A stretch of DNA of 64,000 nucleotides from the NCBI RefSeq assembly GCF_019320115.1, contig NC_089584.1:78125260-78189259 (forward strand), in the 5' to 3' direction. The notes beneath the pieces were generated by a model, which was not told the DNA's origin, searched no databases, and saw nothing but the letters and a program-made list of their open reading frames with translations. This document shows, one piece after another, positions 48,028-60,675 of this stretch; position 1 is the first letter of the stretch; each line of letters opens with the position of its first letter. The stretch comes from Miscanthus floridulus. Its lineage: Eukaryota > Streptophyta > Magnoliopsida > Poales > Poaceae. The translations under genes were made by a program, and so were the position numbers.

Positions 48028-50161
48028 TAAAGTTTAGCCAAGGTACAGCATATATCCAGGCATTGTGGCATGCTCTTTATTCCAGCCTCGCTCCTGTAAT
48101 GGGCGCAAAAGAATCCATGGAACCAGTGTTAGATCAGGTAGCAGCACAACACTGCAGCAGCTCAGGCAGTTTTTTCTTTTTCATTTCCTTTTTCTTTTTT
48201 CTTGACTAGGTTCGTGCTCGTACGTTGCTACGGAACAGCTAAACTTTTATACTAAAAACACAGGGATCGCATAATAAGATAACAATACTGTGAAATTAAG
48301 TACCGATGTTAAAGTGACATTTAATCCAAAAGCAAAGATCGTGATATTAACACGGTCGCAGAGAGCAGAACGTCGCAGGCGCACAAACTATACTGTATAT
48401 ACCTTGCCGTGATGCGGCTAAGATAACGTTTTATATCGGCAGAAAGAAATCTTCGATATCCATTTCTTTCGTGCGCCAATAAATCCACGAATAAGTTCCA
48501 CTTGCATCTGCATTGCCCATGCTAACGCTATGAGATGTTTCGTAATGCAAATCAAACAAGCAAAAGATAATACACATCTTGGTATTCAAGCATAGAATGA
48601 GATATATTAAGGTACATGTAAAGAGAAGAGAGAGAGAGAAAGCGCGCGCGCTATTATATTTAAATCCCCCAAAAAAGCATGAAAGTCCCTTCAAATATCA
48701 TAAAAACTAGCAGGCCATTGATCTGACCAATTTCATGAACAATCACTGGTCACGACTCATATGGCCAAGATGGGGGGACAAACTGGTTGTCGGCTTCAGA
48801 TTTCATGGAATACACGTTACTCTAATGTTCTGTAGTATTTTTCCAAAAGTAAAACAGTGCTAAACACATAAGAAATCAACAAATAGGTTGAGGTATTGTA
48901 GAATATGTTTTCTTTTCTCTAAGTCCAGCACCACGCCGTCCACTGCCAGCCTCCATCCTCTCAAAGGTGCCATGTTGGTAGCATCCCCTTTCATAAATTC
49001 AAAATTTGAATTTAGCACAATGCAAGAATGAAAGTACTATTATAAAAATTGAATCCACAGTATCATTATTTTTTTGAAAACATGGTAAACAATCATGAAG
49101 GAACCTAAGCCAGCTAACAAAGGAAATTAGCGCATGTGATGAGGGGCTATCACATACGCGGATTGTCTAAACGCGTCTATGATAATGAATTGATTTTTTT
49201 TAAAAATATATATATAATGCCAGGTCACACATGATACTATACAATTTGTTTCATCATCATCATACAGACAAAATGCCAGGAATGTACTTTATTAAATATT
49301 GTCTAATACATGCAATGCAAAGATCAAAACTTCATGCATGTGTTTATGTACTATCATAACAAGTGTGAATTCAGGTAGAACAAGCCACAAATTGGTGAAG
49401 GGCTCCAGTGGCTCCCTGGGCTTCTTTTCTGAGTTTCACTTGCTTCCTGCAGGGCACATATTAACCTCAAGAACATAGCATATATTTAACTCAATGATTA
49501 CTTAACTTGTTTACGGTCAACAACCTCACAGCCTCACAGTATACTTAATAGGACAACTACTTAACAAGGTTTTTAAAGGAGACTTCCATAAACATTATGA
49601 CGAAAATCAAAGTATACTACAACATCTAGTTCTGCTATTTGCTCTGAATTTAAGTTATGTGCATGCCAGGGAGCTAGGAGCTGCATAAACCGTGGCTAAA
49701 ATTGAAACTGCACACTTTATACAGAGAAAGAATATAATTAACATTTGACCAATAGATTTAAGTATTTTCATGGAGTGTCCTAGGCAAACAAATTATCACA
49801 ATATGGCTAAAAGAATATATGTATCATACTTCTGTTGGAAGCAGAACAGGCTCACTGTTGTTACTTTGTTAGCAATCCCAACATTAACCACGATGGTTGT
49901 AAACTCAGTGCCACCTTCAAGGAAAACCGCTGTGATAACCTTATCATCAATTCCCTGTCAACCAGCAGAGGATTTCAGGTCTCAAAATTACTACTGTGTT
50001 TAACCTGAATGATTCTAGAAATACAGTAGAAAGAATTTTACACCTTAAAAATAATTTGGATTTAAAATAAGGGCAGAAGAAACAAAATAAACTGTGCACA
50101 AAGTATATTATAGTTTCACTTAGTAGTTCATCCATTTCCCCTATTCTCATAAATATTAGTT
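48028..50161. other. intergenic DNA, second copy of 37765-39894
   Basis: Carries the better-preserved copy of the - strand exon-like stretch (about 49842-49959). Small one-base indels relative to the first copy are frequent around 48140-48680 and 49580-50150. Confidence 0.4.
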
Positions 50162-50699
50162 CCCAAGTCCTAGTATCAAACAAGTCATTGCATACAAAGA
50201 ATTAGGAGGGCTGAGCTGAAACGCAGACCTGCAGTAGAAGTCGGCAAGAAGGGATATCTAGAAAGTTTCTTTCAGGTGAGATCACATCATTTTGAAAGCC
50301 AGTAAATAATAAAAAAGATGGTGCATGCCACGATCACTGCTGAAAGAATTATAGTGTCCTTCGATTTCTTCCACTTAATGGCGCCTGCAAGGATGGATAG
50401 GCATAATTATATGGATGTAGTAACACAGTGGTTGCAGGGAGTCCATTGGGAAAGTAATATTACACAACAACGAGTAATACAATTGCATCATAGCATAACA
50501 AAAAATCAGTGCCTGCAATGTGCAAAGGGATCAAAATATTACCAAGAAGACCTTTGATTATCGGGAACTTTTCACCCTAGCTGCTTGACTTTTCCTTGAA
50601 TATCTACAAACAAGGCTATCTGATTGGAAAGGACCACCAGAAACCACAGAAAACTCTAGGGAGAGATCCTGCTTCCAGCGAAGATCACAGGCCAGAATT
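50162..50699. other. unassigned single-copy DNA
   Basis: Starts right after the end of the second duplication. No coding frame with a recognisable domain. Part may be the 3' tail of the adjoining LINE fragment. Confidence 0.35.
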
Positions 50700-51178
50700 A
50701 GCTCGGAGACCATATCACCATAGAAGCTCTCCCTTGAATCTCCGCCACTTTCTCCTTCAAAATTGGTTGATACTATCTTGCATAAGATAGTCCAACTCTA
50801 CGCCATGACGGCCACTTTGTGAAAGAGTATCTCCATAATCTGCCACCCAAGCTTCTGAAAACATATGTCATTTATAAGTTTCCACAGAGACCAGCAAGCT
50901 GCTGAGGTAATAACATTAAGCACATTGTTATTGTTTCTAAGCCAAAATTGTCAAATGGAATCTAAGGAATTACCCAACTGTATATTGAAAATATCAGAGA
51001 TGATGCACCATAGCTGTTGGACCACTACACAACCAAAGAACAGATGACTAACAGACTCATTTTCACAGCATAAAAGGCAAGTCAGATCTTCTACCGTTCT
51101 CCTTTTACAAAGATCGTCTCTAGTCAAAGTTTCTTCTTGGTTAACAACTATAAAAAATATTGCACTAGTAGGGGCCAA
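50700..51178 (-). pseudogene. LINE (non-LTR retrotransposon) C-terminal fragment with zf-RVT-like domain
   Basis: The minus-strand frame 51178-50951 reads as the zinc-binding domain found at the C-terminus of plant LINE reverse transcriptases: a T-R-D-D-L-C-K-R-R motif, then C-X2-C, then H-L-F-F-X-C and a W. After an in-frame stop the same frame continues with typical LINE C-terminal sequence (CWSLWKL, about 50870) and a second stop near 50805. The reverse transcriptase and endonuclease are not present, so this is a dead 5'-truncated remnant. Confidence 0.7.
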
Positions 51179-52530
51179 TTTATAGGGTGCAACACAGCTT
51201 TGCGCCGATCGATGCTAGGTCCCAGCACAGGCACAGAGCCATACCAAAGCGATGCAAATCGGTGAAGCACCTACTCAAGAACAGAAGTGCATAACAAAAT
51301 TCCTTGACCACGAGGATCATGTTCCAAAATGGAAGGGTGTACTTTTGAAGTTGGCTGGGAGAGCCACGTTCACCAAGCCACGCTTCCGGCCTTTCCAGTG
51401 CATGTCACAAAAAGATAATGATGAAACATGCATGATAGATCACGTATAGAATTAAGCCATCAAATTCTAGCTATCAGGCACCAGGTAAACTACCATGCTT
51501 GCATGCAAAACATAGATATCTGAAATCAACTACAAGGTCATAGGGCCTTGATATTTACTCAGATGACTAAGATGCTTGTGCGGATCCAGGTATTGTAACT
51601 TTCAGAGGTCTTCAATGATATACCCCAAAACGGATCACTTTGCAATGTTTGTCCTACTTTTAAATTTTAACGTAGCATTAACTGAATAGAAAAACAAGTG
51701 TGATATTTTCAGACGAAGCGTAGGTGTAAAGAAAGAATTACAAAGACTGAATTGACGGTTATGAAGCTGACTTTTCGTATTCAAAAGACTAAAGTTCACA
51801 AGGACATGTATAGAGTAATCTATCCAAAAGACCGTCAGGGTTTTGAAGCTGACTTTTTGGATTCAAAAAGTGTTCCTAAACCAGCTAACACCTTGCTTAG
51901 GACAATCATTGAGACAAGCATGTCGTCGGACAATCAATTGATCACATACCTAAAACAGTGGCCACTTATTCAAATGTCCTACTGAAAAACTTGCTGCCAC
52001 TTTGTGCTGCCTGATCAATCTCGACACTACAACAGTTGGTAGATCCCTTATTCAGTTGATAGAACTGCTAATTCAAATTTGGCAAATTGCAAACAATTTG
52101 GACCAGTTTTGGATTCTAAGTTTTTGCAAGGCTTGCACCAAACAAAATTCTGAACAAAGCCATACAAAATTCTATCTAGATTATATATATGTAAACTAAA
52201 ATTACACCGAGATAATTAATGACTGCAAAATGTGAAATGACTCATTTATCACATCTGAAATCTGAAACTACTCTGAAAGGGAACTGCACCTTCTTCTTCC
52301 CACTCTGAAGTCTCAAACTACAGTAACTATGATGCTAATTGGATGAGGGAATCTAATTTCTTGTGCACACATTTTGCAAGGCAAGTTATATACGACAAGG
52401 GCATCCCTTTATTGATGGAATCGTTAGAAAACAAAGATTGCAGAAAATCAGATCTGAATACAAATGACTCTAGGGTTTGTGTGCTCGGTTTCGCACCGCA
52501 CGAAGGGAAGAGAAGGGTGGCCTAGGTGGG
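51179..52530. other. unassigned AT-rich DNA
   Basis: Short frames only (for example 51752-51985) with no domain. Nothing I can call a gene. Confidence 0.4.
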
Positions 52531-53256
52531 CATACCTGTTGGGTGCTCGTCGTCGACGAAGGGCCCGATGTAGACCTAAGCACCTTGCAGTGCGTGCGGC
52601 AGCATCTTCTCCTCCTCAGTGCTCCAGTCTAGGGAAGGGAATGACAGGTGCGGATCGGGCATGGGTGAGGCGGTGGCACAGGTCGGGATGATGGCATTTG
52701 GGCGGTGGCTCGGCCTTGTGGCGGCGGCGCGACAGAGCGGAACGGGGCACGGCGCATTGGTGACGTGCGGCGGTGCAGATAGGCGCCCCGGCCCAATTTC
52801 CCACGGCGAGGGCAAGGGCGAAGGGAGATGTACACGTACGTGTGGCGTGGGCGGCTGGACGCCTATATGGCTCACGCAGCGCGCGACGCAGCTCCTCCAC
52901 GTACTCGGTGAACGCAGCACACAGCGTGTCCGACTGACCGCCGTCGTCGAACAGCGCCCCAACGTCCTGATCGGTTTTGACGGCGTCGGTGTCGGCGGGA
53001 CGGAGCTTGAGGGCATCGCGTTAGGCGACGGGGGCAGGGCGTCCAGGTCGCTGTCGAGGTCGCGAGTTTCCTTTTCGCACGAGAGGGCATAGCGTGGAGG
53101 CCGCGGGTTTTCTCGTAGCACGGGCGGGCAGAGCATCTGTGGTGGAAAACTTTTTTTTTCGCACGGGGTGAAGCGAAGGTGGGGCGAAGTTTTTGTCAGC
53201 ACCAAAACAAGTGTCTCCTCTTTAGTCTTTTTAGTTGTGGGAGACAGTACAGTCAC
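52530..53256 (-). other. GC-rich exon-like region, possibly a relict first exon on the - strand
   Basis: A sharp GC-rich island in AT-rich surroundings. Read on the - strand, one frame (about 53030-52860) gives an acidic, plausible protein segment (contains DVGALFDDGG and EYVEELRRAL). The region ends near 52531 with a donor-like GTATGC followed by an AAACCCTAG-type sequence. Frames on both strands are open for 150-226 codons because of base composition, so this is weak evidence. I do not recognise the product. Confidence 0.25.
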
Positions 53257-53457
53257 ACAGCTTGGTCCCTCCGTCGCTTCTCTCCAGGGAGTGTGACTAC
53301 CTAGAGGAGGGACAAAGATATATGGTTATATTAATAAATATACCTGGTGGTTCTCCTTGTATTCCATTAGTTATGTTAGCCAGAAGAAACTAGCCAATAG
53401 GCTATAGTTGTGTTAGCTAGAAGAACTAGCCAATAGCTAATAGTTAGCTGGATGATA

Positions 53458-53604
53458 CTCGCTCCAGTTCCAGGATGTAAGTCGCTTTGACTTTTTTATA
53501 CATTCATTTTGCTATATATCTAGATATAATAATATGTCCAGATACATAGTAAAATAAATGAATCAAAAAAATCAAAGCGACTTATAATTTAGAACGGAGG
53601 GGGA
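53458..53604 (+). mobile_element. Stowaway-like MITE
   Basis: Inverted ends CTCGCTCCAGTTCC... and (reverse) TCCCCCTCCGTTCT..., with longer internal complementarity (AAGTCGCTTTGA and its reverse) and flanking TA. Confidence 0.75.
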
Positions 53605-53629
53605 TAGATAAGGTATTAGTTGGCTTAGA

Positions 53630-53845
53630 TCATGTTTGGATCCAAGAAGATAATTGTTAGCTGCTAATAATTAGTTTCTTGGATTTAAACATGTCTGGCT
53701 AATAGTTTAGCTAACTGTTAGCTGAATACTCAACTAACAACTATTTCACTAGTTGAACCAAAGTAATTAATGGCAGCTAATAATAGTTGTGGGCTATTAG
53801 CTAGCTAACTATTAGCAGCTAATGAATTCAAACAAGTATTTATTA
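53630..53845. mobile_element. MITE-like repeat rich in TTAGCTGCTAAT motifs
   Basis: Left part CATGTTTGGATCC, right part TTCAAACAAG, with many copies of TAGCTAA/TTAGCTG between. Just upstream (53375-53450) a ~40-bp segment with TTAGC.AGAAGAA.CTAGCCAATAG is tandemly repeated. Exact ends not fixed. Confidence 0.45.
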
Positions 53846-54713
53846 GCTGAGGATCAAATATGATATAAACTAAATTTTAGCAGTTAACTTTAACTATATA
53901 TATAAAAGGCCCTAACCCCTAACTAACCTCTGGGATTCCCTGCTGCACTCGTGCTGTTTAAAAAATCAGAAGCAAGAAAGCGAGAAACTCCAGTCACAAA
54001 CTAGCCGGACATGCAGCAGCAAGTTGTCTCCTTTTTCGCAGTAAAGGAGTTTGTTTTTGCCGGCGCAGGTGCAAGCAAGCTGCCAATTTAGTTTCGTCAT
54101 CATCAGTTATTAAAAAAAAAGTAGCCAATAACACATTGGTGGAGGGCTCATGCCCCACTCGGTGGGCTTCTCGCTCGGGGCCCATGCACGGAGACGGCGT
54201 GGGCCTCGCTTGGGCTTTGTTCATTGGCTCATCGCGCTGCCAAATGTTGGCACTTTGGCAGCCAACGTGCCCTGGCATCCCATATTGTATCCTCGGTCAC
54301 ACATTACCATTGCTACCCCAGCCGCTTTGTACTCTTGCTCACTGCTCACATTATTAGCTACGAGTAGGCATGTAAAAAAAAAGCTTTACAATTATGCACT
54401 GGCTTCTCTGATTGATAGCACCAGCTAGGTAGTGCTGCCACAAGCCCTACCAAGCATGAAAGAGAACTTGCATTGTGTCCTCATCGAGGAAAGGGACTAC
54501 GCCTGCAGAAAACCAAGCGATGAATGGGATGTTGTCAAGCAGGCCCTGCTGCTCTTGTGCTGTGATGTCACCTTTCAGATCAGATCTAGCACTACCAGAA
54601 ACACACACCAGCTTTCACACACGCCCTGTCTGTCACATTACATGCGTGGCTCACGTATGTCAAGCACAAGACACCAAGGCCGTACTTGCCACGAGCTAGC
54701 AAAAGCATTCAGC
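53846..54713. other. unassigned intergenic DNA
   Basis: No coding frame with a recognisable domain (the frames at 53994-54278 and 54432-54752 look random). Confidence 0.4.
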
Positions 54714-54911
54714 TTTGGTTTGTTCGGATGGTCTATAAGCCGTATGGATTGATTTATATGGCTGATTTGTTGGGAAAAGAAAATATTGTATCATGGCTGA
54801 TAAGCTGGCTTATAATGGCAGCCGAACAGAGCTGGCTGATGTTGTTTTGTTGTGAGAGAAAAACACTGTATCATGACTGATAAGCACAGCTGATACGATC
54901 AAACGAACAGG
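54714..54911. mobile_element. hAT-like MITE
   Basis: GGTTTGTTCGGATGG at the left and CAAACGAACAGGGTG at the right form degenerate inverted ends. The interior TTGTTGTGAGAGAAAAACAC is shared with 33177-33318 and, inverted, with 56985-57100. Superfamily is inferred. Confidence 0.5.
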
Positions 54912-56772
54912 GTGGGTGTGGCACCGTCACATTTACAGGTGGAGGGTGTGATCTGCATTAACTTGGACAGGTGTGCACCCATCTACCTTTTCTCCGATCT
55001 TTGGTTGCATGGTTCACAGGAGGTGTTACATTTGGCTCCCTCTCTTCTCACTCTCAACATTTAAGCCTTGGCCACTCACCTCACATGCATGCTTGGCTTC
55101 TTGCTTGCTCATGCCTTGCAACAACCACCACCACCACCATGGCCATAAACACCCTTGCATTGCACTGCACTACATTGCATATGACACCTTTTATTGGCAT
55201 GCATGGATGGGTGCATGTGTGCAAGTGTTTGTTATGCTTATGCCCTGATGTGCTGGAAGAAATTCAACTAACAGGTTCAATTGTTTCACTTTCACCATGG
55301 CCTGGATCTGGGTCAGGCAGACCTGCCCCCTTGCAGGATGCTTGCTGTTACCATGCTCCAACTGATTCACCATTTGTGCCACCTTGCCCAAAACCCAGTG
55401 GCTGCTGAGTTCCACTCTGCAGGGCCAGAAACTGCAATGGATTCAAGCTTCACACACTGCCTGCTGCTGCAGCTTCCCTTTTATAATAATGGGATGCAAT
55501 GATTAACAATGCGAGGGCAAGCTTGCTTTATCTTTCCATCTATGCAGTGCAGGCCACAGTGAACTATAAATATGCGCTGCTCTATTCAATGGGACACAAA
55601 AGGAGAGCTTCTTCAGCTGCATACACTGAACCTTCACATGAAAAGGCCTGAAATCTTTTTTCATGACACGCACAGATCTTGTCCTCCTCTAAAACCACAC
55701 TTATCCAACTAAACCCACTTTATATGTGTATAACCATATGCTTTTTACATAGTTTATTATCACTTCAATTCGCTCCAGCCAATGGTTGCAAAGAGACAGC
55801 TCTGTTTCTTTTCAATGATGTCTTTGTTGTTAATCAAGCTCCTTTTTTTTCCCTTGGTACAGTGCAATGGAATCTATGGAGTGCTCAGTTATGGTAAGTG
55901 CACAGAATGAGGGCGCAGACCAGTTATCCCCTCCCTCACTCTGGGCCTGCCTGCTGACAGCCTGCACATGGCCTCATGGGATCAAATCTCATTGTTAAAG
56001 GCTTGCAAATCTTGCAAACATGGCTTGGCACACACTACTATAGTGTTTTCCCTTATTCCACTCCCAGCTGTTCCTAGAACTAATCTGGGTTAACTGCTTG
56101 GAGGGCTTTTCAAATGCTCACAGATCAGGGAAAGGTTAGAGCTATGAGGACACATGCATTGCTGCTTGTTCCTTCCATTTGATCTGCAAAATGTTCAGGA
56201 GTAACAAATCTAAGATGGATGCCCTCCACTACACTAGCTCTACTGCAGTTTTCTTCATCTCCAGCTCATAGAAATAGTTTCTCTTTCATATGACATATGA
56301 GGTAAGCTAAGCAGTTGGCATGCATGAACCTAATCTCTAATGCATCTAAGTATCTAACTTAAAAGACAGGCCTTGGGACCACGCATTGGATATTGTGAAC
56401 TGCATCAGTATTCTCTTGTTCTCCATCAGAGAAGGTGATTAACAAAACAGCATGAGTTTCTCGCAGGTAAACTATTCAACTACTGGTGTAATTAACTAGT
56501 AATTTGCTTGGATTTAACAGCCAGAATGAGGTGAGTGACATGCACAGAGAGTAAGCAGCAGACATCTCTGGGTGCATCACAAACAGCAGCACCCTCTGCT
56601 CCCAGATTTGGTAGTATATCACCACTTGTGCTATCCACTGAAGAATAAGCTAGAGGCAAACTGAAGCGCGCACACCCATCTATACATGATTCCCCTGTGC
56701 ACACTACGGCACTACTAAGACATTGCATCTCTGTTGCCCTGAACTGAAGGCCCTGCTACATACATGTATACA
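54912..56772. other. unassigned DNA with a candidate promoter
   Basis: No protein domain seen in the frames (for example 54971-55408). A TATA-box-like CTATAAATAT at 55564 and a short exon-like segment between an acceptor-like ACAG (about 55862) and a donor-like GTAAGT (about 55896) hint at a non-coding or unrecognised transcript. Confidence 0.25.
55564..55573 (+). promoter_or_regulatory. candidate TATA box
   Basis: CTATAAATAT about 30 bp before a pyrimidine-rich, start-site-like region. No gene could be attached to it. Confidence 0.25.
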
Positions 56773-56907
56773 ACCTGTTTGGTTGGCTGGTTCGTATCGT
56801 TGCTGGTTCGTGAAGAAGTACTGCTGGCTGGTTTGTGTGAGAAAAAAATACTGTTCCGGCTGGAAATTTACGATCGTTTACGACAAGCCACAGCCAAACG
56901 AACAGGC
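56773..56907. mobile_element. short MITE
   Basis: CCTGTTTGGTTGGCTGG at the left and CCACAGCCAAACGAACAGG at the right are inverted repeats. About 135 bp. Confidence 0.55.
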
Positions 56908-56984
56908 TGATATACAGCAGCCACACATCTCGATGCACCATGGACGGTTCCGGATCGCCGACGTGGCTGATTACTGATTAGCAT

Positions 56985-57100
56985 GGCCTTTGCCTCTGTT
57001 TGTTTGAACTTATCAGCCGTACCGTTTCAGCGAAATAACAGTGTTTTTCTCTCACAACAAATCAGCATCAGCCATTTTTACAGCCAACCAAACAGGGCCA
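56985..57100. mobile_element. short hAT-like MITE
   Basis: CTGTTTGTTTGAAC at the left and CCAACCAAACAGGGCC at the right, with TTTTTCTCTCACAACAA inside (the reverse of the motif in 54714-54911). Confidence 0.5.
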
Positions 57101-57879
57101 ATTTGTCTTCCCTGATCAATGCAACTAACCAATCCAGTCACACATGCATGCACCTTGTGCGCGATTAAACAACAACATGCAGTGGCAGCTGGACGGCACA
57201 TGATCAGCTAGCTGCTGATCCTGCCTTGTAATATTCCATTAGATCATGTCCAACTTTGGGCTTGGAAGCAGATTTGTCTTGGTGGGAGAGAATTGGGAGC
57301 AGGAGCAGGACGGAGCCACGGCTAGCTCTCGCATTGCATTGCTAACCCAGGGATTAGGGCGCTAATTAAGTATATTTTATAACTACCGACCAAGCCGAAA
57401 GGAGTAGGGCCTTGGGCTTTGAAAATAATCTGTCTCCCCTAAGCAAAACACATGCACGGCCAAGGATGAGACAGCCCTGTGTTTGTGTGCTGCCAATGAG
57501 CTTAGTTATGCCTGCATCTGGACTGAATTATAATAGTGCTGATGCTAGTGTAGTTTTCTTGCTTTGGACAACTGATGCATCCTAGTTAATTCGTTCTAGG
57601 ATCCCATACAGTCAAACTACTCACTAGGAAAAATTATGTGCCTAGCTAGACGACTTGCCATTTCAAATCTAGCTCGGCTAGACTTGTTTTATATTTGTCG
57701 TAGCTTATTAATGCATATTTGTGCAAGTTGAAATGTGATATAGTTTTCTTTTTGTAACAGTCAACTACTTAACATGGATGCCATGCATCTCATCTCAATG
57801 TCTAAAACGATGCACACAGTGGTTATTGCTGTTAGCTGAATGATGAGTGCCTGCAAAACAAAAGTGTCATTTATACTAG
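57101..57879. other. intergenic DNA, nothing recognised
   Basis: AT-rich, short frames only. Confidence 0.5.
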
Positions 57880-58119
57880 GGCCTTGTTTAGATCACCTCC
57901 AAATTCCAAGTTTTTTAACTCTCTCCATCACATCAATTTTTAGATACATGCATGGAGCATTAAATGTAGGTAAAAAAATAACTAATTGTACAGTTTGGTT
58001 GTAAATCACGAGACGAATCTTTTGAGCCTAGTTAGTCCATGATCGGACAAAGTTTGTCAAATACAAACGAAACGTGCTACAGAGTCCAGATTACAAAAAT
58101 TTGCAATCTAAACAAGGCG
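57880..58119 (+). mobile_element. 240-bp Tourist-like MITE
   Basis: Ends GGCCTTGTTTAGATC and (reverse) CGCCTTGTTTAGATT, with TAG flanks (57877-57879, 58120-58122). Same family as 35012-35250. Confidence 0.8.
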
Positions 58120-59411
58120 TAGTTGATCTTTTTTAGGGCATCACTTTCAGTTCTTGGACCTTTTGGGCAGCAGCAGCAGTTTAGCTAGCTAGCTAGGTCT
58201 AACAGCCCACAGAATCACACAGGTAGACAAAGGCTGGAAAACCGGCAACTAACGCGAGATGATGCTTAGTTTATTAGTGACTTTAATTTTGTTCGTACTA
58301 AACACGCGTGTTCGGTCGTGCAGTGCGTAACAAGAAGCCTTTGCTCGTGCCCTTCTTTTCATAAGACGCGAGTGGGAGCTGTAGTTAATTAGTACTCCGT
58401 CGTCCAAAAAAAAATATATAATTCTAGTACCCTACAAAAGCATGCATCTTGAGTTTAATTTTATATATAAAATAATATCAACGTTCACTATATCAAATAA
58501 ATATTATTATTATTTTATAATAACACATTTATTTGATATGTAAATATTAATATTTTTTAGAGTTAAATTTCAGATAGTTTGAAAAAAAGCTAGAATTATA
58601 CTGCATCCGTTTTTTAGAAAAGTCAAAAGATTGTAATTTAGAACGAAGCAAGTGTTTTTTTTCGGACAGTAGTACTACTGACGACTGAGACGTGTCGTGC
58701 TGTTAGTGGCCTCGTTTCCATCCCTCTTTATTAGAAATAATATTAATATTAAATAAAAGTGTGCAGGAGGACAGCCACACAGGTGCGGCACATCACGTTG
58801 AAAAACACCTTTGTTTGTTAAGGCTCCCTGAGCAAAAACTCGTCTTCTCATGGAGAAAGTAAAATTTGCCCCTAAAGAACATGTCCTAGTGCCGTGGACC
58901 ACAAGATTCCTACTAAGATTCACGAATCTCAGTACAAATCTTACAGTTCAAAATAACAGGGCATGTGCTCTTAAGAAAAAAAAAACAGCATGTTCCACAC
59001 ATAGTACGATGTGTTGTCGTGTCCACACGTACTGTGTGTGTGGTAAGAAAAAGAAAAGATGGCGGTCTCAATTTTTCCCAGTCCCATGCTAGGTTACTCA
59101 TACATTTGTAAAAAAGGGTGAGAACAAATGCACCAAACAAGCTAGTTCATGTAACAAAACCTGACCTGAAATTAACCTTTAGTTTGCTTCCCCGGCTCCG
59201 ACTCAGTAGCAATTCAGTATCATCGTCTAACTATAAATCTGTATATCGCGTTCAAGGTTTTATTAACCAATCTCTTGAATCTAGATGGTCATGCACGCAC
59301 GGCCGGGTGCAAACATCGATCGTCATATCAATCATATCATATACATAGAGATATGATCACTGAAAAATTTAGTAAGTATAGCTACGAATCTAGGTCGTCC
59401 AGGATGAATAT
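58120..59411. other. intergenic DNA with a decayed Stowaway-like MITE
   Basis: TACTCCGTCGTCC at about 58393 and a reverse-type end GAACGAAGCAAGT at about 58641 suggest a degraded Stowaway element with AT-rich filling. No gene seen. Confidence 0.4.
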
Positions 59412-59891
59412 TGTCGGGTACCTTAGAATGGGTACCCCAAACAAAACATCAAATGGGTTGCCCAAGTCCCATCTAAAAAATAATAATGATGATAAAAGCA
59501 AAAGGATAAGTCGTGGGCCCCTCCCCGTCGCGACCAGGCCCACTGGGTCCTCCTCCTCCTCGCCTCGAGCCCCGAGAAGGAGGTCTCGACGGCCTGGCGA
59601 GGCTCCCCAGGGAGGCCTCGGCAGGAAACGCCGTCTCCGCCTCGCCCGAGGCTCTCCACAGAAGGCCTCAGCAGGAGGCGCGTTCTCCGTACCGCGCGAG
59701 GCCTCTCGCGCGGAGCCTCGGCAAGGAGCCTGATCTCCGTCTCGCGCGAGGCCCCATTCTCCGTGTCGCTCGAGGCCGGCTCGCCCGCGGTCCGTCGCCC
59801 CCCGCCTCGGCCGACCCTCCCGACAGCCGGTCACGTCCCATTAATGCTTTCAACCACTCCCGTGATCTCAGCCGGACAGCGGCTCAACGTC

Positions 59892-60675
59892 ACAGAAAGA
59901 CCGACGCGACCCGAAGTCGCATCAGCACCATACCGGCCAGGACAGGGCACGGCGGGGATTACCGGCCACTGTGTCCAAACACTGTGACCACGATCAGCCG
60001 CCGTCAGCGCCTGGGACAGGATGTGGCGGGGGTACTGGCCACTGTGTTCACGATCAGCCGCCCGCTCAAGGCCTCGGCGCTGTACACCAAGGCATCGGCA
60101 CTGTACATCAGGGCCTCGGCAATGTTGGGGTCCGCGCCTGCCGAGACCCCCCCACCGCAGTACCAGCCTCGGCCCCGACCAAGTTTCGGCCTCGCGCATA
60201 GTCCGTCCACAGCGGCTTATGGTCGCCGCCACGTCCACTCCGAGGCATTCCTGGGGCTTCCACGACGCACAGGACAGGAGAAGGACCGACGCGACCCGAG
60301 GTCGTATCAGCACCATACCGGCCAGGACAAGGCACGGCGGGGATTACCGGCCACTGTGTCCAAACACTGTGACCACGATCAGCCGCCGTCAGCGCCTGGG
60401 ACAGGATGTGGCGGGGGTTACTGGCCACTGTGTCCTACCACTGTGTCTACGATCAGCCGCCCGCTCAAGGCCTCGGCGCTGTACACCAAGGCCTCGACAC
60501 TGTACATCAGGGCCTCGGCAATGTTGGGGTCCGCGCCCGCCGAGACCCCCCCACCGCAGTACCAGCCTCGGCCCCGACCAAGTTTCGGCCTCGTGCATAG
60601 TCTGTCCACAGCGGCTTATGGTCGCCGCCACGTCCACTCCGAAGCATTCCTGGGGCTTCCACGACGCACAGGACC
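59892..60675 (+). repeat. ~390-bp tandem repeat (2 units) in the LTR
   Basis: CCGACGCGACCCGA recurs at 59901 and 60286, and CTGGGGCTTCCACGACGCAC at 60251 and 60650. Spacing is 385-399 bp because the second unit has about 14 extra bases near 60418-60450. It lies in U3, upstream of the TATA box. Confidence 0.9.

Larger units (their letters stand above)
39895..50161 (+). repeat. ~10.3-kb tandem duplication, second instance
   Basis: Collinear with 29380-39894. The junction reads AAATATTAGTTAATATAGCAACATG at 39887-39911. The two parent breakpoints share AATATTAG. This instance lacks the MITE found at 31883. Confidence 0.92.

Noticed and set aside
52619..53092. 157-codon + strand frame
   Set aside because: It overlaps a 226-codon - strand frame in the same GC-rich island; composition explains both.
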